64,000 nucleotides of DNA, from assembly GCF_001984575.1 (NCBI RefSeq), contig NZ_LZNS01000001.1, positions 3,919,656 through 3,983,655 on the forward strand, read 5' to 3'. The notes under the pieces were generated by a model. That model was given only the letters and a program-made list of their open reading frames with translations, was not told the origin of the DNA and made no database searches. The stretch is from Streptomyces sp. MP131-18 (GTDB lineage: Bacteria; Actinomycetota; Actinomycetes; Streptomycetales; Streptomycetaceae). This document shows positions 43,403-52,268 of this stretch, piece by piece; position 1 is the first letter of the stretch, and each line of letters begins with the position of its first letter. Position numbers and translations under genes: made by a program.

Positions 43403-43954
43403 TCAGCCTGTCCGACCGGCGCCGGGGGCGGCGACCGTTTTTCGCGCGGGGCGCCGGTTCGCCGCCGCGGCGCGCCGCCCCCAGCGGGTCGTGCCCCAGG
43501 GCTTGAGCACCGAGATCGCGGTCATGAACAGGTAGGCGGTCAGCGCGACGGCCGGGGGAATGACGAGCCCGCCCGGATCGGTCACGGGCGTTCCGGCGTC
43601 GACCGCGGCGGCGGCCTCGTTGATTCCGGCGCGGAGCGCGAACACCGAGGCGGTTGCGGTGATCAGGGTGAGAACGAATTTGATCAGAACCCACCGGTGG
43701 CGGATCAGTCCCCACGGGGTGCCGAGCGAGAGCACGAGGCCGGTGGCGAGCGCGGACAGTGCCAGCGGCGCGAGCAGCCAGTCGCCGAAGATGCGCATGG
43801 AACGGTAGGCGGCCGCCGCGGTGTCCTCGGACCCGGTGACCGCCGCGGCGAGCGCGAGGACCAGCAGGCACAGGGTGAGGCCGAGCCAGCCGACGGACAC
43901 GACGATGTGGGCGACGAGGAACGTTTTGCGGGCGGGGCGGGAGAGCGTGGACAT
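43403..43954 (-). CDS. Four-helix membrane protein (DUF2269-like)
   Basis: This 183-residue membrane protein has about four helices (roughly residues 12-40, 55-78, 88-108 and 130-150) with the start FLVAHIVVSVGWLGL and conserved histidine, plus a basic C-terminal tail. The pattern resembles DUF2269/DUF2306 proteins of unknown role. The ATG at 43954 follows GAGGGGC. It is divergent from the serine hydrolase gene; a 16-bp dyad (TACTCG and CGAGTA arms, 44015-44030) lies between them. Confidence 0.7.
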   Translation of the reverse strand: MSTLSRPARKTFLVAHIVVSVGWLGLTLCLLVLALAAAVTGSEDTAAAAYRSMRIFGDWLLAPLALSALATGLVLSLGTPWGLIRHRWVLIKFVLTLITATASVFALRAGINEAAAAVDAGTPVTDPGGLVIPPAVALTAYLFMTAISVLKPWGTTRWGRRAAAANRRPARKTVAAPGAGRTG

Positions 43955-44074
43955 GCCCCTCACGCTCCCGCGCCGGCCCCCGGCGGTGCGTCTGACGGGC
44001 GGAGTATCCGCGGCTACTCGGGATCGAGTACGGGCGTCGGGCGTCCGCCCGTGGCGCGGCGGCACCGGCGGGGT

Positions 44075-45457
44075 ATGAGTGGCGGCATGACAGACGGAGA
44101 CGCAGAACTGCTGCCCGCCACCCGCCGGGCCCTCGACCACCGGCTCGCCGTGACCCAGGCGGAGGGCCGGGCCCCGTCCGTGGTGGCCGCGGTGGTGCGG
44201 GAGGGCCGGACGGTCTGGACGGGCGGCCGCGGCGAGCTGCCGCCTGGCGCGGACCCGGCGACGGTGCAGTACCGCATCGGCTCGATCACGAAGTCGCTGA
44301 CGGCGGTGCAGGTGCTGCGGCTGCGGGAGGAGGGGCTGCTCGACCTCGGCGATCCGGTGGGGGCGCACCTGTCCACGCCGCACGGGGGCGGCGCCACGGT
44401 CGCGCAGCTGCTTGCGCACACCGGGGGGCTCGCGGCGGAGGCGCGCGGGCCGTGGTGGGAGCGCACGGACGGTGAGTTGCGCCCCGAGCTCGCGGACGTC
44501 TTCGGCGACCGGCCGCAGAAGCATCCGCAGGGCCGGCGGTTCCACTACTCCAACCCCGGCTACGCCCTGCTCGGCGCGCTGATCGAGAAGCTGCGCGGCG
44601 CCCCCTGGGCCGAGGTGCTGCGCGAAGAGGTCCTCGCGCCGCTGGGCATGACGCGCACCGGCGCGCGGCCCGAGGCGCCGTACGCGGCGGGCTGGGCCGT
44701 GCACCCGTACGCCGACGTACGGCAGCCGGAGCCCGCGGTGGATCTCGGACGGCTCGCGGCGGCCGGGCAGCTGTGGTCGACGGCCGGCGACCTGGCGAGG
44801 TTCGCGGCGTTCCTGCTCGCGGGCGATCCGCGGGTCCTCGGCGCCGCGGGCGTGGCGGAGCTGCGCGCGCCCGCGGCGGCACCGGAACCGGCGGACTGGG
44901 ACACCGGCTACGGCCTCGGCCTCCAGGTGGCGCGGCGCGAGGGGCGGCTGCTCGCCGGGCACGGGGGCTCGCTGCCCGGTTACGTCGCGAGCGTGTGGGC
45001 GGCCCCGGAGGAACGGCTCGGGGCGGTGGCGCTGGCGAACGCGACGTCGGGCGTCGCGACGTCGGCCCTGACGGCCGGGCTGCTCGACCTCGTCGCCCGG
45101 CACGAGCCGGCACCGCCGGAACCGTGGCGCCCGGCCCGGGACGCGGACCCGGGCCTCGTCGCGCTGACCGGCGTGTGGCACTGGGGTACGGCCCCCGTCG
45201 TGCTGCGGCTGCACGCCGGGGGCGTGCTGTCGCTCGGCCCCGCGGCGGGCGGCGGGCGGCGTTCGCGCTTCGATCCGGCGGGGGACGGCGCGTGGACGGG
45301 ACGCGAGGGCTACTACGCGGGGGAGACGCTGCGGGTGGTGCGGCGGCAGGACGGGACGGCCGACCACCTCGACGTGGGTTCGTTCGTCCTCACCCGGGAG
45401 CCCTACGAGCCGGGCTCCGCGGTGCCGGGCGGCACCGACCCCGGCGGCTGGCGGTGA
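44075..45457 (+). CDS. Serine hydrolase, beta-lactamase class C/PBP fold
   Basis: This 460-residue protein of peptidase family S12 has the catalytic motif SITKS (SxxK, about residue 69), the YSN tyrosine motif (FHYSNPGYALLG) and the third motif HGGS (GHGGSLPG). A C-terminal lipocalin-like beta domain of about 100 residues follows. No signal peptide is seen, so a cytosolic esterase or D-aminopeptidase role is as likely as beta-lactam hydrolysis. The start is ATG 44075 or 44087. Confidence 0.85.
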   Translation: MSGGMTDGDAELLPATRRALDHRLAVTQAEGRAPSVVAAVVREGRTVWTGGRGELPPGADPATVQYRIGSITKSLTAVQVLRLREEGLLDLGDPVGAHLSTPHGGGATVAQLLAHTGGLAAEARGPWWERTDGELRPELADVFGDRPQKHPQGRRFHYSNPGYALLGALIEKLRGAPWAEVLREEVLAPLGMTRTGARPEAPYAAGWAVHPYADVRQPEPAVDLGRLAAAGQLWSTAGDLARFAAFLLAGDPRVLGAAGVAELRAPAAAPEPADWDTGYGLGLQVARREGRLLAGHGGSLPGYVASVWAAPEERLGAVALANATSGVATSALTAGLLDLVARHEPAPPEPWRPARDADPGLVALTGVWHWGTAPVVLRLHAGGVLSLGPAAGGGRRSRFDPAGDGAWTGREGYYAGETLRVVRRQDGTADHLDVGSFVLTREPYEPGSAVPGGTDPGGWR

Positions 45458-45496
45458 GCCGGTGAGCCGGGGCGGGCGCGATACGGGCCGGACGGG

Positions 45497-45952
45497 TCAC
45501 AGCGGCAGCTTGAAGCCGACGTGCGTCGGCCGGAACCCGAGTTTTTCGTAGAAGCGGTGCGCGTCGGTGCGGGTGGCGTCCGAGGTGAGCTGGACGAGGG
45601 CGCAGCCCTGCCGCCCCGCCTCCTCGACGGCCCGCCGGATCAGCTCGCTGCCCAGGCCGGTGCCGCGGGCTTCCGCGGCGACGCGCACGGACTCGATGAG
45701 GGCGCGGGAGGAGCCTTTGCGGGAGAGGCCGTGGAGGATGCTGAGCTGGAGGGTGCCCACCACGCGGCCGTCCTGGTCCCGTTCGGCGACCAGCAGGTGC
45801 TGGTGTGGGTCGGCGTCGATGCGTGCGAAGGCGGCGAGGTACGGCGTGAGGTCGGCCGGGTCCTCGCGGCCGGCTCCGAGCACGTCGTCGGCGAGCATGG
45901 CGACGATGTGGGGAATGTCGTCCGCCGTGGCCCGCCGCATGGTGATATTCAT
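45497..45952 (-). CDS. GNAT family N-acetyltransferase
   Basis: This 151-residue acetyltransferase begins MNITMRRATADDIPHIVAML, has the acetyl-CoA motif VAAEARGTGLGSELIRRAV (about residues 90-108) and ends FYEKLGFRPTHVGFKL, the usual single-domain GNAT pattern. The substrate is unknown. It is transcribed convergently with the serine hydrolase gene. Confidence 0.85.
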   Translation of the reverse strand: MNITMRRATADDIPHIVAMLADDVLGAGREDPADLTPYLAAFARIDADPHQHLLVAERDQDGRVVGTLQLSILHGLSRKGSSRALIESVRVAAEARGTGLGSELIRRAVEEAGRQGCALVQLTSDATRTDAHRFYEKLGFRPTHVGFKLPL

Positions 45953-46179
45953 GCCGGCAGTCTAGGAAACGGGAGAAACCCCATGAACCGCACGTATCCG
46001 GAAGGGGCTTGTGTCTCAGCCGCGTAACGGTAGGGTCTGTTGCGCATCCCGGAGGCGTGAAGCCGTTCAGTTTATGGGATGCGGGGGGCTCGATGGCCGG
46101 GTTTCCGGTTAACCACCCGCTCCCGGTGAGCGCGCTGACACGCTGTGCGACCGGGAGTTGATCGAGGCGAGGCAGGGTC
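45953..46179. other. Spacer between GNAT and flavohaemoprotein genes
   Basis: This 227-bp divergent gap contains the upstream regions of both genes. I see no clear NsrR-type operator, hairpin or small gene. Confidence 0.4.
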
Positions 46180-47385
46180 ATGACCGCGATATCGGCCGAC
46201 GACGGCGCCACCACCACCGGGAGCGGACACGCGAACGGGCAGGGGAAGCGGGCGCCTTCGCCCGACGCGGTCGCGATCAGGCGCACACTCGCCGAGATCG
46301 AGCCCCATGCGGACGAGGCCACCTCGTACTTCTACGCGCTGCTCTTCCTGCACAACCCCGGACTGCGCGAGTTGTTCCCCCCGGCGATGGACACGCAGCG
46401 CGACCGCCTGTTCGGCGCGCTGCTGACGGCGGCCGAGCAGATCGACGACACGGTCGGGCTGACCGACTACCTCGGCCATCTCGGCCGCGGCCACCGCAAG
46501 TACGGCACGCGGGCCGACCACTACCCGGCCGTCGGCGAGGCGCTGATCTACGCGCTGGAGCGCTACGCCCCGCGGACGTGGGACGCGGCGGCCGAGGCCG
46601 CGTGGGTCCGGGCGTACACGGTGTTCAGCCAGACGATGATCGACGCGGCGGCGGAGGACGAGCTGCGCGCGCCGCCGTGGTGGCAGGCGGAGATCGTCTC
46701 CCACGAACGGCGCACCAGCGAGGTGGCGGTGGTCACCGTCCGGCCCGACCAGCCGTACCCGTATCGTGCCGGGCAGTACGCCAGCGTGGAGACGCCGTGG
46801 TGGCCGCGGGTGTGGCGGTCCTACTCGTTCGCCTCGTGCCCGCGCGCGGACGGGCTGCTGTCCTTCCACGTCAAGGCCGTGCCGGCGGGCTGGGTTTCGC
46901 GCTCGCTCGTGCACCGGGCGAGACGCGGGGACGTGATCAGGCTCGGGCCGCCCGCCGGGTCGATGGCGGTGGACCACGCGTCGAGCCGCGGGCTGCTGTG
47001 CGTGGGCGGCAGTACGGGAATCGCGCCGATCAAGGCGCTGGTGGAAGATGTCGCCGAGCACGGGCGGCGCCGACCGGTGGAGGTGTTCTTCGGTGCGAAC
47101 CGCGACGCGGACCTGTACGACCTGGACTCCTTTCTCGATCTGGAACGGCGCCTCCCGTGGCTGTCCGTGCGCCCGGTCGTCGCCGAGCTGGCAACCCGCG
47201 GATTCGCGGGTCGGCTTCCGGAAGCGGTACGGGAGTTCGGGCCGTGGCGGGAGTTCGACGGGTATCTGTCGGGGCCGCCGCAGATGATCAGAAAAAGCGT
47301 GGACGCGCTGGTGTCCTCGGGAGTTCCGCAGGACCGGATATGGCACGACTTCCTGGGCACACTCGTTGCTTCGGGCGGCAGATAG
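46180..47385 (+). CDS. Flavohaemoprotein (globin plus FAD/NAD reductase)
   Basis: This 401-residue protein has an N-terminal globin (about residues 30-160) with proximal-His segment HLGRGHRKYG. A ferredoxin-NADP-reductase-like module follows with FAD motif RSYSFAS and NAD motif GGSTGIAPIKAL. Flavohaemoproteins convert nitric oxide to nitrate; this branch, with WWQAEIVSHERR at the junction, is common in actinobacteria and may have other redox roles. It lies 62 bp before a PNPOx-like gene on the same strand. Confidence 0.9.
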   Translation: MTAISADDGATTTGSGHANGQGKRAPSPDAVAIRRTLAEIEPHADEATSYFYALLFLHNPGLRELFPPAMDTQRDRLFGALLTAAEQIDDTVGLTDYLGHLGRGHRKYGTRADHYPAVGEALIYALERYAPRTWDAAAEAAWVRAYTVFSQTMIDAAAEDELRAPPWWQAEIVSHERRTSEVAVVTVRPDQPYPYRAGQYASVETPWWPRVWRSYSFASCPRADGLLSFHVKAVPAGWVSRSLVHRARRGDVIRLGPPAGSMAVDHASSRGLLCVGGSTGIAPIKALVEDVAEHGRRRPVEVFFGANRDADLYDLDSFLDLERRLPWLSVRPVVAELATRGFAGRLPEAVREFGPWREFDGYLSGPPQMIRKSVDALVSSGVPQDRIWHDFLGTLVASGGR

Positions 47386-47447
47386 CCGCGGCAGCGGACG
47401 GCAGAGTCGCAACAGCAGACCGAAACGGTAAGAAGTGAAGTAGCGGA

Positions 47448-48392
47448 ATGTCAGGAATATCAGGCATGGGCCAGGGGAGCGGGCACCTGCCGGCTCTTCC
47501 CGCGCGGCCGGGCGGTGAGGGCGAGCGCGCCATCCAGCGGCGCCTCGGTACCGAGCGGCGCGCGGAGCGCTTTTACGACGAGCAGGTGCTCGACCATCTG
47601 AACGAGCGGATGCGCGAGTTCGTGGCCAGGCAGGAGATGTTCTTCCTGGCCACCTCGGACGCCCGCGGCGAGTGCGACAACAGCTTCCGCGCCGGACCGG
47701 CGGGCTTCCTGCACGTGCTCGATCCGCGGTCGCTCGCGTATCCCGAGTACCGGGGGAACGGCGTGCACGCCTCCCTGGGCAACATCACCGAGAATCCGCG
47801 CGCCGGACTGCTGCTGATGGACTTCGACCGGGCGCGGATCGGCCTGCACATCAACGGCACGGCCCGGATCGTTCCGGACGCCGAACTGCGGGCGGCCCAC
47901 CCGGAGCTGCCCTCCGACACGGTGCCGGGCCGCCGCGCGGAGCTGTGGGTGCGCATCGATGTCGTGGAGGCGTACATCCACTGCGCCAAGCACATTCCGC
48001 AGCTGGTCAAGGCGTCGCGGCGCACCGCGCGCGAGTGGGGGACGGACGACTACAAGCGCAAGGGCGGGGACTTCTTCGGGGTGGCCCGCGAGGCGCAGGT
48101 GCGCAGGACACGCGAGCTGAACGGGCTGCCCGCCGCGCCTGCCGCCCCTGCCGCGCCCGCCTCTGCCGCGCCCGCACCCGCGCTGCCCGCTCCGGCGCCC
48201 GCCGTCCCTCCCGCACCCGCGCCCCTGCCGGCGCGGGCCCTGGCCCCCGCGCCCATGCCCCCCGCGCCCCCCGCACCGTCCGTGCCCCCGCCGCCGGACG
48301 TGCGGGCGTGGCAGGAGGAGGCGCGGCGCGCACTCGAACGGGCCAGGAGCCACGGCGGGGGCACCGAGGGCGGCGGCGGCTGGTTCGGTTAG
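47448..48392 (+). CDS. PNPOx-like flavin protein with Ala-Pro tail
   Basis: This is a 314-residue protein with a pyridoxamine-phosphate-oxidase-like split barrel (about residues 35-220). It contains FVARQEMFFLATSD, GNGVHASLGNITENPRAGLL and AYIHCAKHIPQL. The family binds FMN or related cofactors. About 65 residues of Ala-Pro repeats and a Gly-rich end follow, an unusual tail for this family. Adjacency to the flavohaemoprotein suggests a joint redox or detoxification function. Confidence 0.82.
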   Translation: MSGISGMGQGSGHLPALPARPGGEGERAIQRRLGTERRAERFYDEQVLDHLNERMREFVARQEMFFLATSDARGECDNSFRAGPAGFLHVLDPRSLAYPEYRGNGVHASLGNITENPRAGLLLMDFDRARIGLHINGTARIVPDAELRAAHPELPSDTVPGRRAELWVRIDVVEAYIHCAKHIPQLVKASRRTAREWGTDDYKRKGGDFFGVAREAQVRRTRELNGLPAAPAAPAAPASAAPAPALPAPAPAVPPAPAPLPARALAPAPMPPAPPAPSVPPPPDVRAWQEEARRALERARSHGGGTEGGGGWFG

Positions 48393-48410
48393 TCCTTCGG
48401 CCCAGCCGGG

Positions 48411-48926
48411 CTAGCCGGGGCCCGACGGTGCGAGGTCACCGGCGAGCAGCGCGCGGACGCCCGCGATGTTGCGGGACAGGTAGGCCCGCAGTGAGGCCGG
48501 GACCAGGTCGACGGAGGCAAGCCCCTCCGGCGTGAACGGCAGCCGCACGGTCTCGTAGGTGCCGCGCGGCTCCTCCACCTCGGGCCCGTGCCGCAGCGCC
48601 GGGTCCATGGTGGCCAGGCGGCACACGAAGAAGTGCTGCACCTTCAGCCCGGGCGGGGTGCGTTCGCCTGGCTTCGGCGTGTGCGGCACGGTGTCGACGA
48701 ACGCGGGCACCACGTCCGTGACCTCGGCGCCCAACTCCTCGTGCACTTCGCGGTGCAGGGCGTCGAGCACCGAGGCGTCGGAGGGCTCGACGCCGCCGCC
48801 CGGAGTGATCCAGTACGGCGGGCGGCCCGGTTTGGTGCGCTTGATGACGATGAGGTCGGGCCCGTCGAGCAGGATGGCACGGGCGGTGCGCTTGACCACG
48901 GGTTCCGCAGGGGTCATGGAATTCAT
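48411..48926 (-). CDS. Nudix hydrolase
   Basis: This 171-residue Nudix enzyme has the Nudix box starting GGGVEPSDASVLDALHREV and continuing to HEELGA (about residues 44-67), with all acidic metal ligands. It should hydrolyse a nucleoside diphosphate derivative; the substrate is not defined. Starts at 48926 or 48917 are both possible and neither has a strong ribosome site. Confidence 0.87.
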   Translation of the reverse strand: MNSMTPAEPVVKRTARAILLDGPDLIVIKRTKPGRPPYWITPGGGVEPSDASVLDALHREVHEELGAEVTDVVPAFVDTVPHTPKPGERTPPGLKVQHFFVCRLATMDPALRHGPEVEEPRGTYETVRLPFTPEGLASVDLVPASLRAYLSRNIAGVRALLAGDLAPSGPG

Positions 48927-48954
48927 GTGGCCCGACGGGTCCGGGGCGAAACCT

Positions 48955-50085
48955 TCATGCGGGCGCGTTCGCGGCGTCGAGGGCCTGCCGCACGTCGGCG
49001 ACGAGGTCCGCGGTGTCCTCCACGCCGACGGACAGCCGCACGAACCCCTCGGGCACCGGGTCGCCGCCCCACCGGCCGCGGCGCTCCGCCGTGGAACGCA
49101 CCCCGCCGAAGCTGGTCGCGTCGTCCACCAGGCGGAGCGCGGCGAGGAACCGTTCGGCGTGCTCGCGGTCCGGCAGGGTGAACGAGACCACGCAGCCGAA
49201 CCGCCGCATCTGGCGGGCCGCCACGGCGTGCGCCGGGTCCTCGGGGAGGCCCGGGTAGCGCGGGTCGGCGACTTCCTGGCGTTCGCGCAGTGCGGTGGCG
49301 ACGGCGAGCGCGTTGATCTGCTGGCGTTCGACGCGCAGGTGGAGCGTGGCGATGCCGCGGTGGGCCAGCCACGCCTCCATCGGACCGACGATGGCGCCCG
49401 TGGTGGTGCGCCACGCCCTGAGCGCGTCGGCGAGCGCCGGATCGCGGGTGACGGTGTAGCCGAGCAGCACGTCGCCGTGGCCGTTGAGCGCCTTGGTGCC
49501 GCTGGCCACGGACAGGTCGGCGCCCAGGTCGAGCGGACGCTGGCCGAGCGGCGTGGCGAGCGTGTTGTCGACGGCGACGAGCGCCCCGTGCGCGTGGGCG
49601 GCCGCGGCGAGGCGGCGGATGTCGGCGACGTCGAGGCCGGGGTTCGACGGGCTTTCGATCCACAGCAGCCGCACGCCGTCGTCGAGGGCCGCGAGCTGGG
49701 CGTCGCCCGCGGTCGGCGCGGTGCGGACGGTGATGCCGAACGCCTCCAGGCGCTCGCGGAGGCGCGGCAGCAACTGGTAGCCGTCGGCGGGCAGGACGGC
49801 CGTGTCGCCGGGGCGCAGCAGGCCGAACAGCACGGCCGAGGTGGCGGCCATGCCGGAGGGGAAGACGGCCGCGTGGGCCGGTGTGCCAGGGGACTCGAGA
49901 CCGGCCACGGCGGCTTCGAGTGCGGCCCAGGTCGGGTTGTTCTCGCGGCCGTACCCGTAGGGCGCCTCGGCGGGGTCGCCCGGCAGGTGGAAGTGGGCGG
50001 CGAGCACCGGCCCCGGAACCGGCGGCTGGTACGCCGCGGCCTCGGGCAGCCCGGCCCGCACGGCTCGTGTTCCGTCCCCGGTCAT
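48955..50085 (-). CDS. Cystathionine gamma-lyase/synthase family PLP enzyme
   Basis: This 376-residue Cys/Met-metabolism enzyme has YGYGRENNPT in the N-terminal arm, the PLP-phosphate segment FPSGMAATSAVLFGL, DNTLATPLGQRPLDLGAD and the Schiff-base lysine in SGTKALNGHGDVLLG. It ends RLSVGVEDTADLVADV. It probably acts in transsulfuration; lyase and synthase cannot be told apart by eye. The ATG at 50085 with GGGAGG upstream is preferred over the GTG-rich extension. Confidence 0.9.
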   Translation of the reverse strand: MTGDGTRAVRAGLPEAAAYQPPVPGPVLAAHFHLPGDPAEAPYGYGRENNPTWAALEAAVAGLESPGTPAHAAVFPSGMAATSAVLFGLLRPGDTAVLPADGYQLLPRLRERLEAFGITVRTAPTAGDAQLAALDDGVRLLWIESPSNPGLDVADIRRLAAAAHAHGALVAVDNTLATPLGQRPLDLGADLSVASGTKALNGHGDVLLGYTVTRDPALADALRAWRTTTGAIVGPMEAWLAHRGIATLHLRVERQQINALAVATALRERQEVADPRYPGLPEDPAHAVAARQMRRFGCVVSFTLPDREHAERFLAALRLVDDATSFGGVRSTAERRGRWGGDPVPEGFVRLSVGVEDTADLVADVRQALDAANAPA

Positions 50086-50140
50086 CCGCGGTGCCTCCCT
50101 CACAGTGCGCCTTCTCCGGCCGCACAAGTGTACGGGTATC

Positions 50141-50163
50141 GGGCGGAAACGGGCCTTCCGCCC
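50141..50163 (-). terminator. Hairpin after the fructosamine kinase gene
   Basis: An 8-bp stem (50141-50148 with 50156-50163) with a 7-nt loop lies 34 bp after the fructosamine kinase stop and upstream of the PLP enzyme gene. It is a modest terminator candidate. Confidence 0.5.
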
Positions 50164-50196
50164 CCGCTGGTTCCGCCGCCCCGCCGCCGCCGGATC

Positions 50197-51081
50197 TCAG
50201 GCGGCGAGCGCGGCCCGCGCGGCGGCGCCGCTCTCCGGGCCGTAGGCGCCGCCGAAGAGCGCCGCGTGGATGAGGACGTGGTGCAGCTGGTGCAGGGGCG
50301 CGCGGGCCCGGCGGCCAGGCAGCGGGCGCACCTCCTCGTAGGCGGCGATCACGCGGTCGAAGTGGGGGCAGTCCGATCCTTCGAGGAACGCGAGATCCGC
50401 CTCGGGGTGCCCGCCCTGGGCGGCCGGGTCGATGAGGTGCGGGCGGCCGTCGGGCGTCCACAGGATGTTCCCGGCCCACAGGTCGCCGTGGATGACGGCC
50501 GGCGGCTGCGGCGGCCCCGCGACGTCCGCGATGCTCCCGCACAGCCGTTCGACATCCCTGGCGTCGGCCGCGTCGATGCCGCCGCTGTCGACGGCCAGCC
50601 GCAGCAGGGGCAGCAGCCGGTACTGGGCGTGGTAGGCGGGCCAGCCGGCCGGTTCCGTGACGGGCGGCGCGGGCGTGTCCAGCGGCACGGGCCCGAGGTA
50701 GAGGGGTCCTTGGGCGCCGTAGTGCGGCGCGGCCGTGGCGTGCAGGGTGGCCAGCTCGCGGCCGAGCCGTTCCGCCTGGGCGGGTGAGGGCGCCGCGGTG
50801 TCGACCCATTCCAGCACCAGCAGGTCGGGGAACGCGGCCAGCACCGCGGGAACGGCCACGGCGCCGGTGCTGCGCAGCAGGTCGAGGCCGACGGCCTCGG
50901 CGGCGAAGAAGTGGGGCGGCGGCCGGCGCAGCGTCTTGGCGAACACGGTGCGCCCGTCGCCCAGTTCTACGCGGTAGGCCGCGCATATCTCGCCGCCGGA
51001 GACGGGGTGCGCGGCGACGGGGGCCGCGCCGGTCAGCGCGGCCACGCGGCGGGCGATGTCCGTTGCGCGCACATCGTTCAT
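50197..51081 (-). CDS. Fructosamine kinase family protein
   Basis: This 294-residue kinase has GGEICAAYRVELGDGRTVFAK, in short GRTVFAKTL with the ATP-binding lysine, the catalytic HGDLWAGNILW (about residues 195-205) and LIDPAAQGGHPEADLAFLE. The family phosphorylates ketosamines on glycated proteins or free amino acids so that they fall apart. Its ATG is preceded by a tandem 9-bp repeat carrying several GAGGAGG ribosome sites. Confidence 0.9.
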   Translation of the reverse strand: MNDVRATDIARRVAALTGAAPVAAHPVSGGEICAAYRVELGDGRTVFAKTLRRPPPHFFAAEAVGLDLLRSTGAVAVPAVLAAFPDLLVLEWVDTAAPSPAQAERLGRELATLHATAAPHYGAQGPLYLGPVPLDTPAPPVTEPAGWPAYHAQYRLLPLLRLAVDSGGIDAADARDVERLCGSIADVAGPPQPPAVIHGDLWAGNILWTPDGRPHLIDPAAQGGHPEADLAFLEGSDCPHFDRVIAAYEEVRPLPGRRARAPLHQLHHVLIHAALFGGAYGPESGAAARAALAA

Positions 51082-51084
51082 TCT

Positions 51085-51126
51085 GCCTCCTCGGCCTCCT
51101 CGGCCTCCTCGGCCTCCTCGGCCTCC
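51085..51126 (-). repeat. Tandem 9-bp repeat of ribosome-binding motifs
   Basis: GCCTCCTCG is repeated four times plus a partial fifth copy (plus-strand view). On the minus strand this is a run of GAGGAGGC units starting 4 nt before the fructosamine kinase ATG. Each unit holds a Shine-Dalgarno core, though only the nearest is well placed. The unit number is likely variable between strains. Confidence 0.85.
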
Positions 51127-51156
51127 GGCTGCCGCCGGCGGGTGGTGCCGGGCGGG

Positions 51157-51528
51157 TCAGTCACGGTCGAACACCAGGTTGACCGCCCAGGACACGATGG
51201 AGATGATCAGTCCGCCGAGAACCGCGGAGCCGAATCCGCCGACCTCGAAGGAGTCGCCGGCGATCCAGCCGGTGAGCATCAGCATCAGGGCGTTGATGAT
51301 CAGGGTGAACAGGCCGAGAGTGAGAATCAGCACGGGGAGCGACAGAAGCTTCACCACGGGCTTGACGATCAGGTTCACCAGGCCGAAGATCAGCGCGACG
51401 ATGAGCAGCGTCACCGTCTTGCCGCCGGTGCTCGCGTCGTCCTGCCCCAGGGTGATGTCGTCCACCAGCCAGACGGCGGCGGCCAGGGCCACCGCATTGG
51501 CGAGGAACCGAACCAGAATGCTTGTCAT
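51157..51528 (-). CDS. Phage holin family 4 membrane protein
   Basis: This 123-residue protein has about four helices (roughly residues 5-22, 38-58, 62-85 and 95-118) and the conserved segment FGLVNLIVKPVVKLLSLPV, with ALMLMLTGWI. This PF04020-type family is widespread and not phage-borne in most bacteria; its function is unknown. The start MTSILVRFLANAV at 51528 has a weak ribosome site. Confidence 0.85.
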   Translation of the reverse strand: MTSILVRFLANAVALAAAVWLVDDITLGQDDASTGGKTVTLLIVALIFGLVNLIVKPVVKLLSLPVLILTLGLFTLIINALMLMLTGWIAGDSFEVGGFGSAVLGGLIISIVSWAVNLVFDRD

Positions 51529-51576
51529 ACAGGAGATCGTTTCAGATGGCACGGGCGGCGCAAGGGGAATGAGCCG

Positions 51577-51894
51577 ATGAAGGAATTCCGGCTGGACCAG
51601 CTGGAGGCGGAACGCATCGCGAACGACGGCGCGTACCTGCGCTTTCTTCGCGAACGCAACATGTCGGTGGGCCTGTACGCGCTGAACGCGGGCCAGTCCG
51701 ACCCGCAGCGCCCGCAGCGGCAGGACGTCGTCAATTTCGTGGTCAGCGGGCGGGCCTCGATGACGGTCGGCGAGGAGACGACCATGGTGGCGCGCGGCAG
51801 CGTGGTCTACGTCCCGGCCGGGGTGCAGGCCAGGTTCCACCACATCACGGAGGACCTGCGGGTGCTCATCATGTTCTCCCCGCCCGAGGGCTGA
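51577..51894 (+). CDS. Cupin domain protein
   Basis: This 105-residue single cupin starts MKEFRLDQLEAERIAND. Barrel segments include SVGLYALNAGQSDPQ, VNFVVSGRASMTVGEE and GSVVYVPAGVQARFHHITE. The second His-containing motif is present, while the first lacks a full HxH. It may bind metal or be a small sensor. AAGGGG precedes the ATG. It is divergent from the holin-family gene. Confidence 0.85.
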   Translation: MKEFRLDQLEAERIANDGAYLRFLRERNMSVGLYALNAGQSDPQRPQRQDVVNFVVSGRASMTVGEETTMVARGSVVYVPAGVQARFHHITEDLRVLIMFSPPEG

Positions 51895-52055
51895 ACGCGG
51901 CCCCGGGCCGCCCCGGCAGGCCGCTTCTCAGGGTCGGCGTCAGGGGCGGTTCAGGGGAGGACCGGGGCCGGTGGGACTCCCGGTGCCGCCCCGGCACGCA
52001 TAGCATCGGGATGGACACCGGGGGCAGAAGCACGCGCGGAACAGGAGCCGTGGCA

Positions 52056-52268
52056 ATGAAGGAAGCCTTTATGACACTGCCGGGGTGGGTGCGGTGGGTC
52101 GCCATTCCCGCCATCGCGCTCGTCGTCTTCGGCACCCTGCTGATCGGCCTGATCACGTGGGTCGTCGGGCTGCTGTTCCGTATCCTGCTGTTCGCCGCCC
52201 TGGTCGCCGTCCTGATCTTCGTGGTGCGGAAGTTCACCTCTTCTTCCTCCTCCGGTGGCGGCTGGTAG
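52056..52268 (+). CDS. DUF5326 small membrane protein
   Basis: This 70-residue protein reads MKEAFMTLPGWVRWVAIPAI with two hydrophobic helices and ends VVRKFTSSSSSGGGW, the Streptomyces DUF5326 pattern. Its function is unknown. The ATG at 52056 with AGGAG at 8 nt is preferred over the upstream ATG. Its 3' end overlaps the convergent YibE/F gene by 35 bp. Confidence 0.85.
   Translation: MKEAFMTLPGWVRWVAIPAIALVVFGTLLIGLITWVVGLLFRILLFAALVAVLIFVVRKFTSSSSSGGGW

Noticed and set aside
46861-46878. TTCCACGTCAAGG in the flavohaemoprotein gene as parS
   Set aside because: Lacks the symmetrical TTTCACGTGAAA core.
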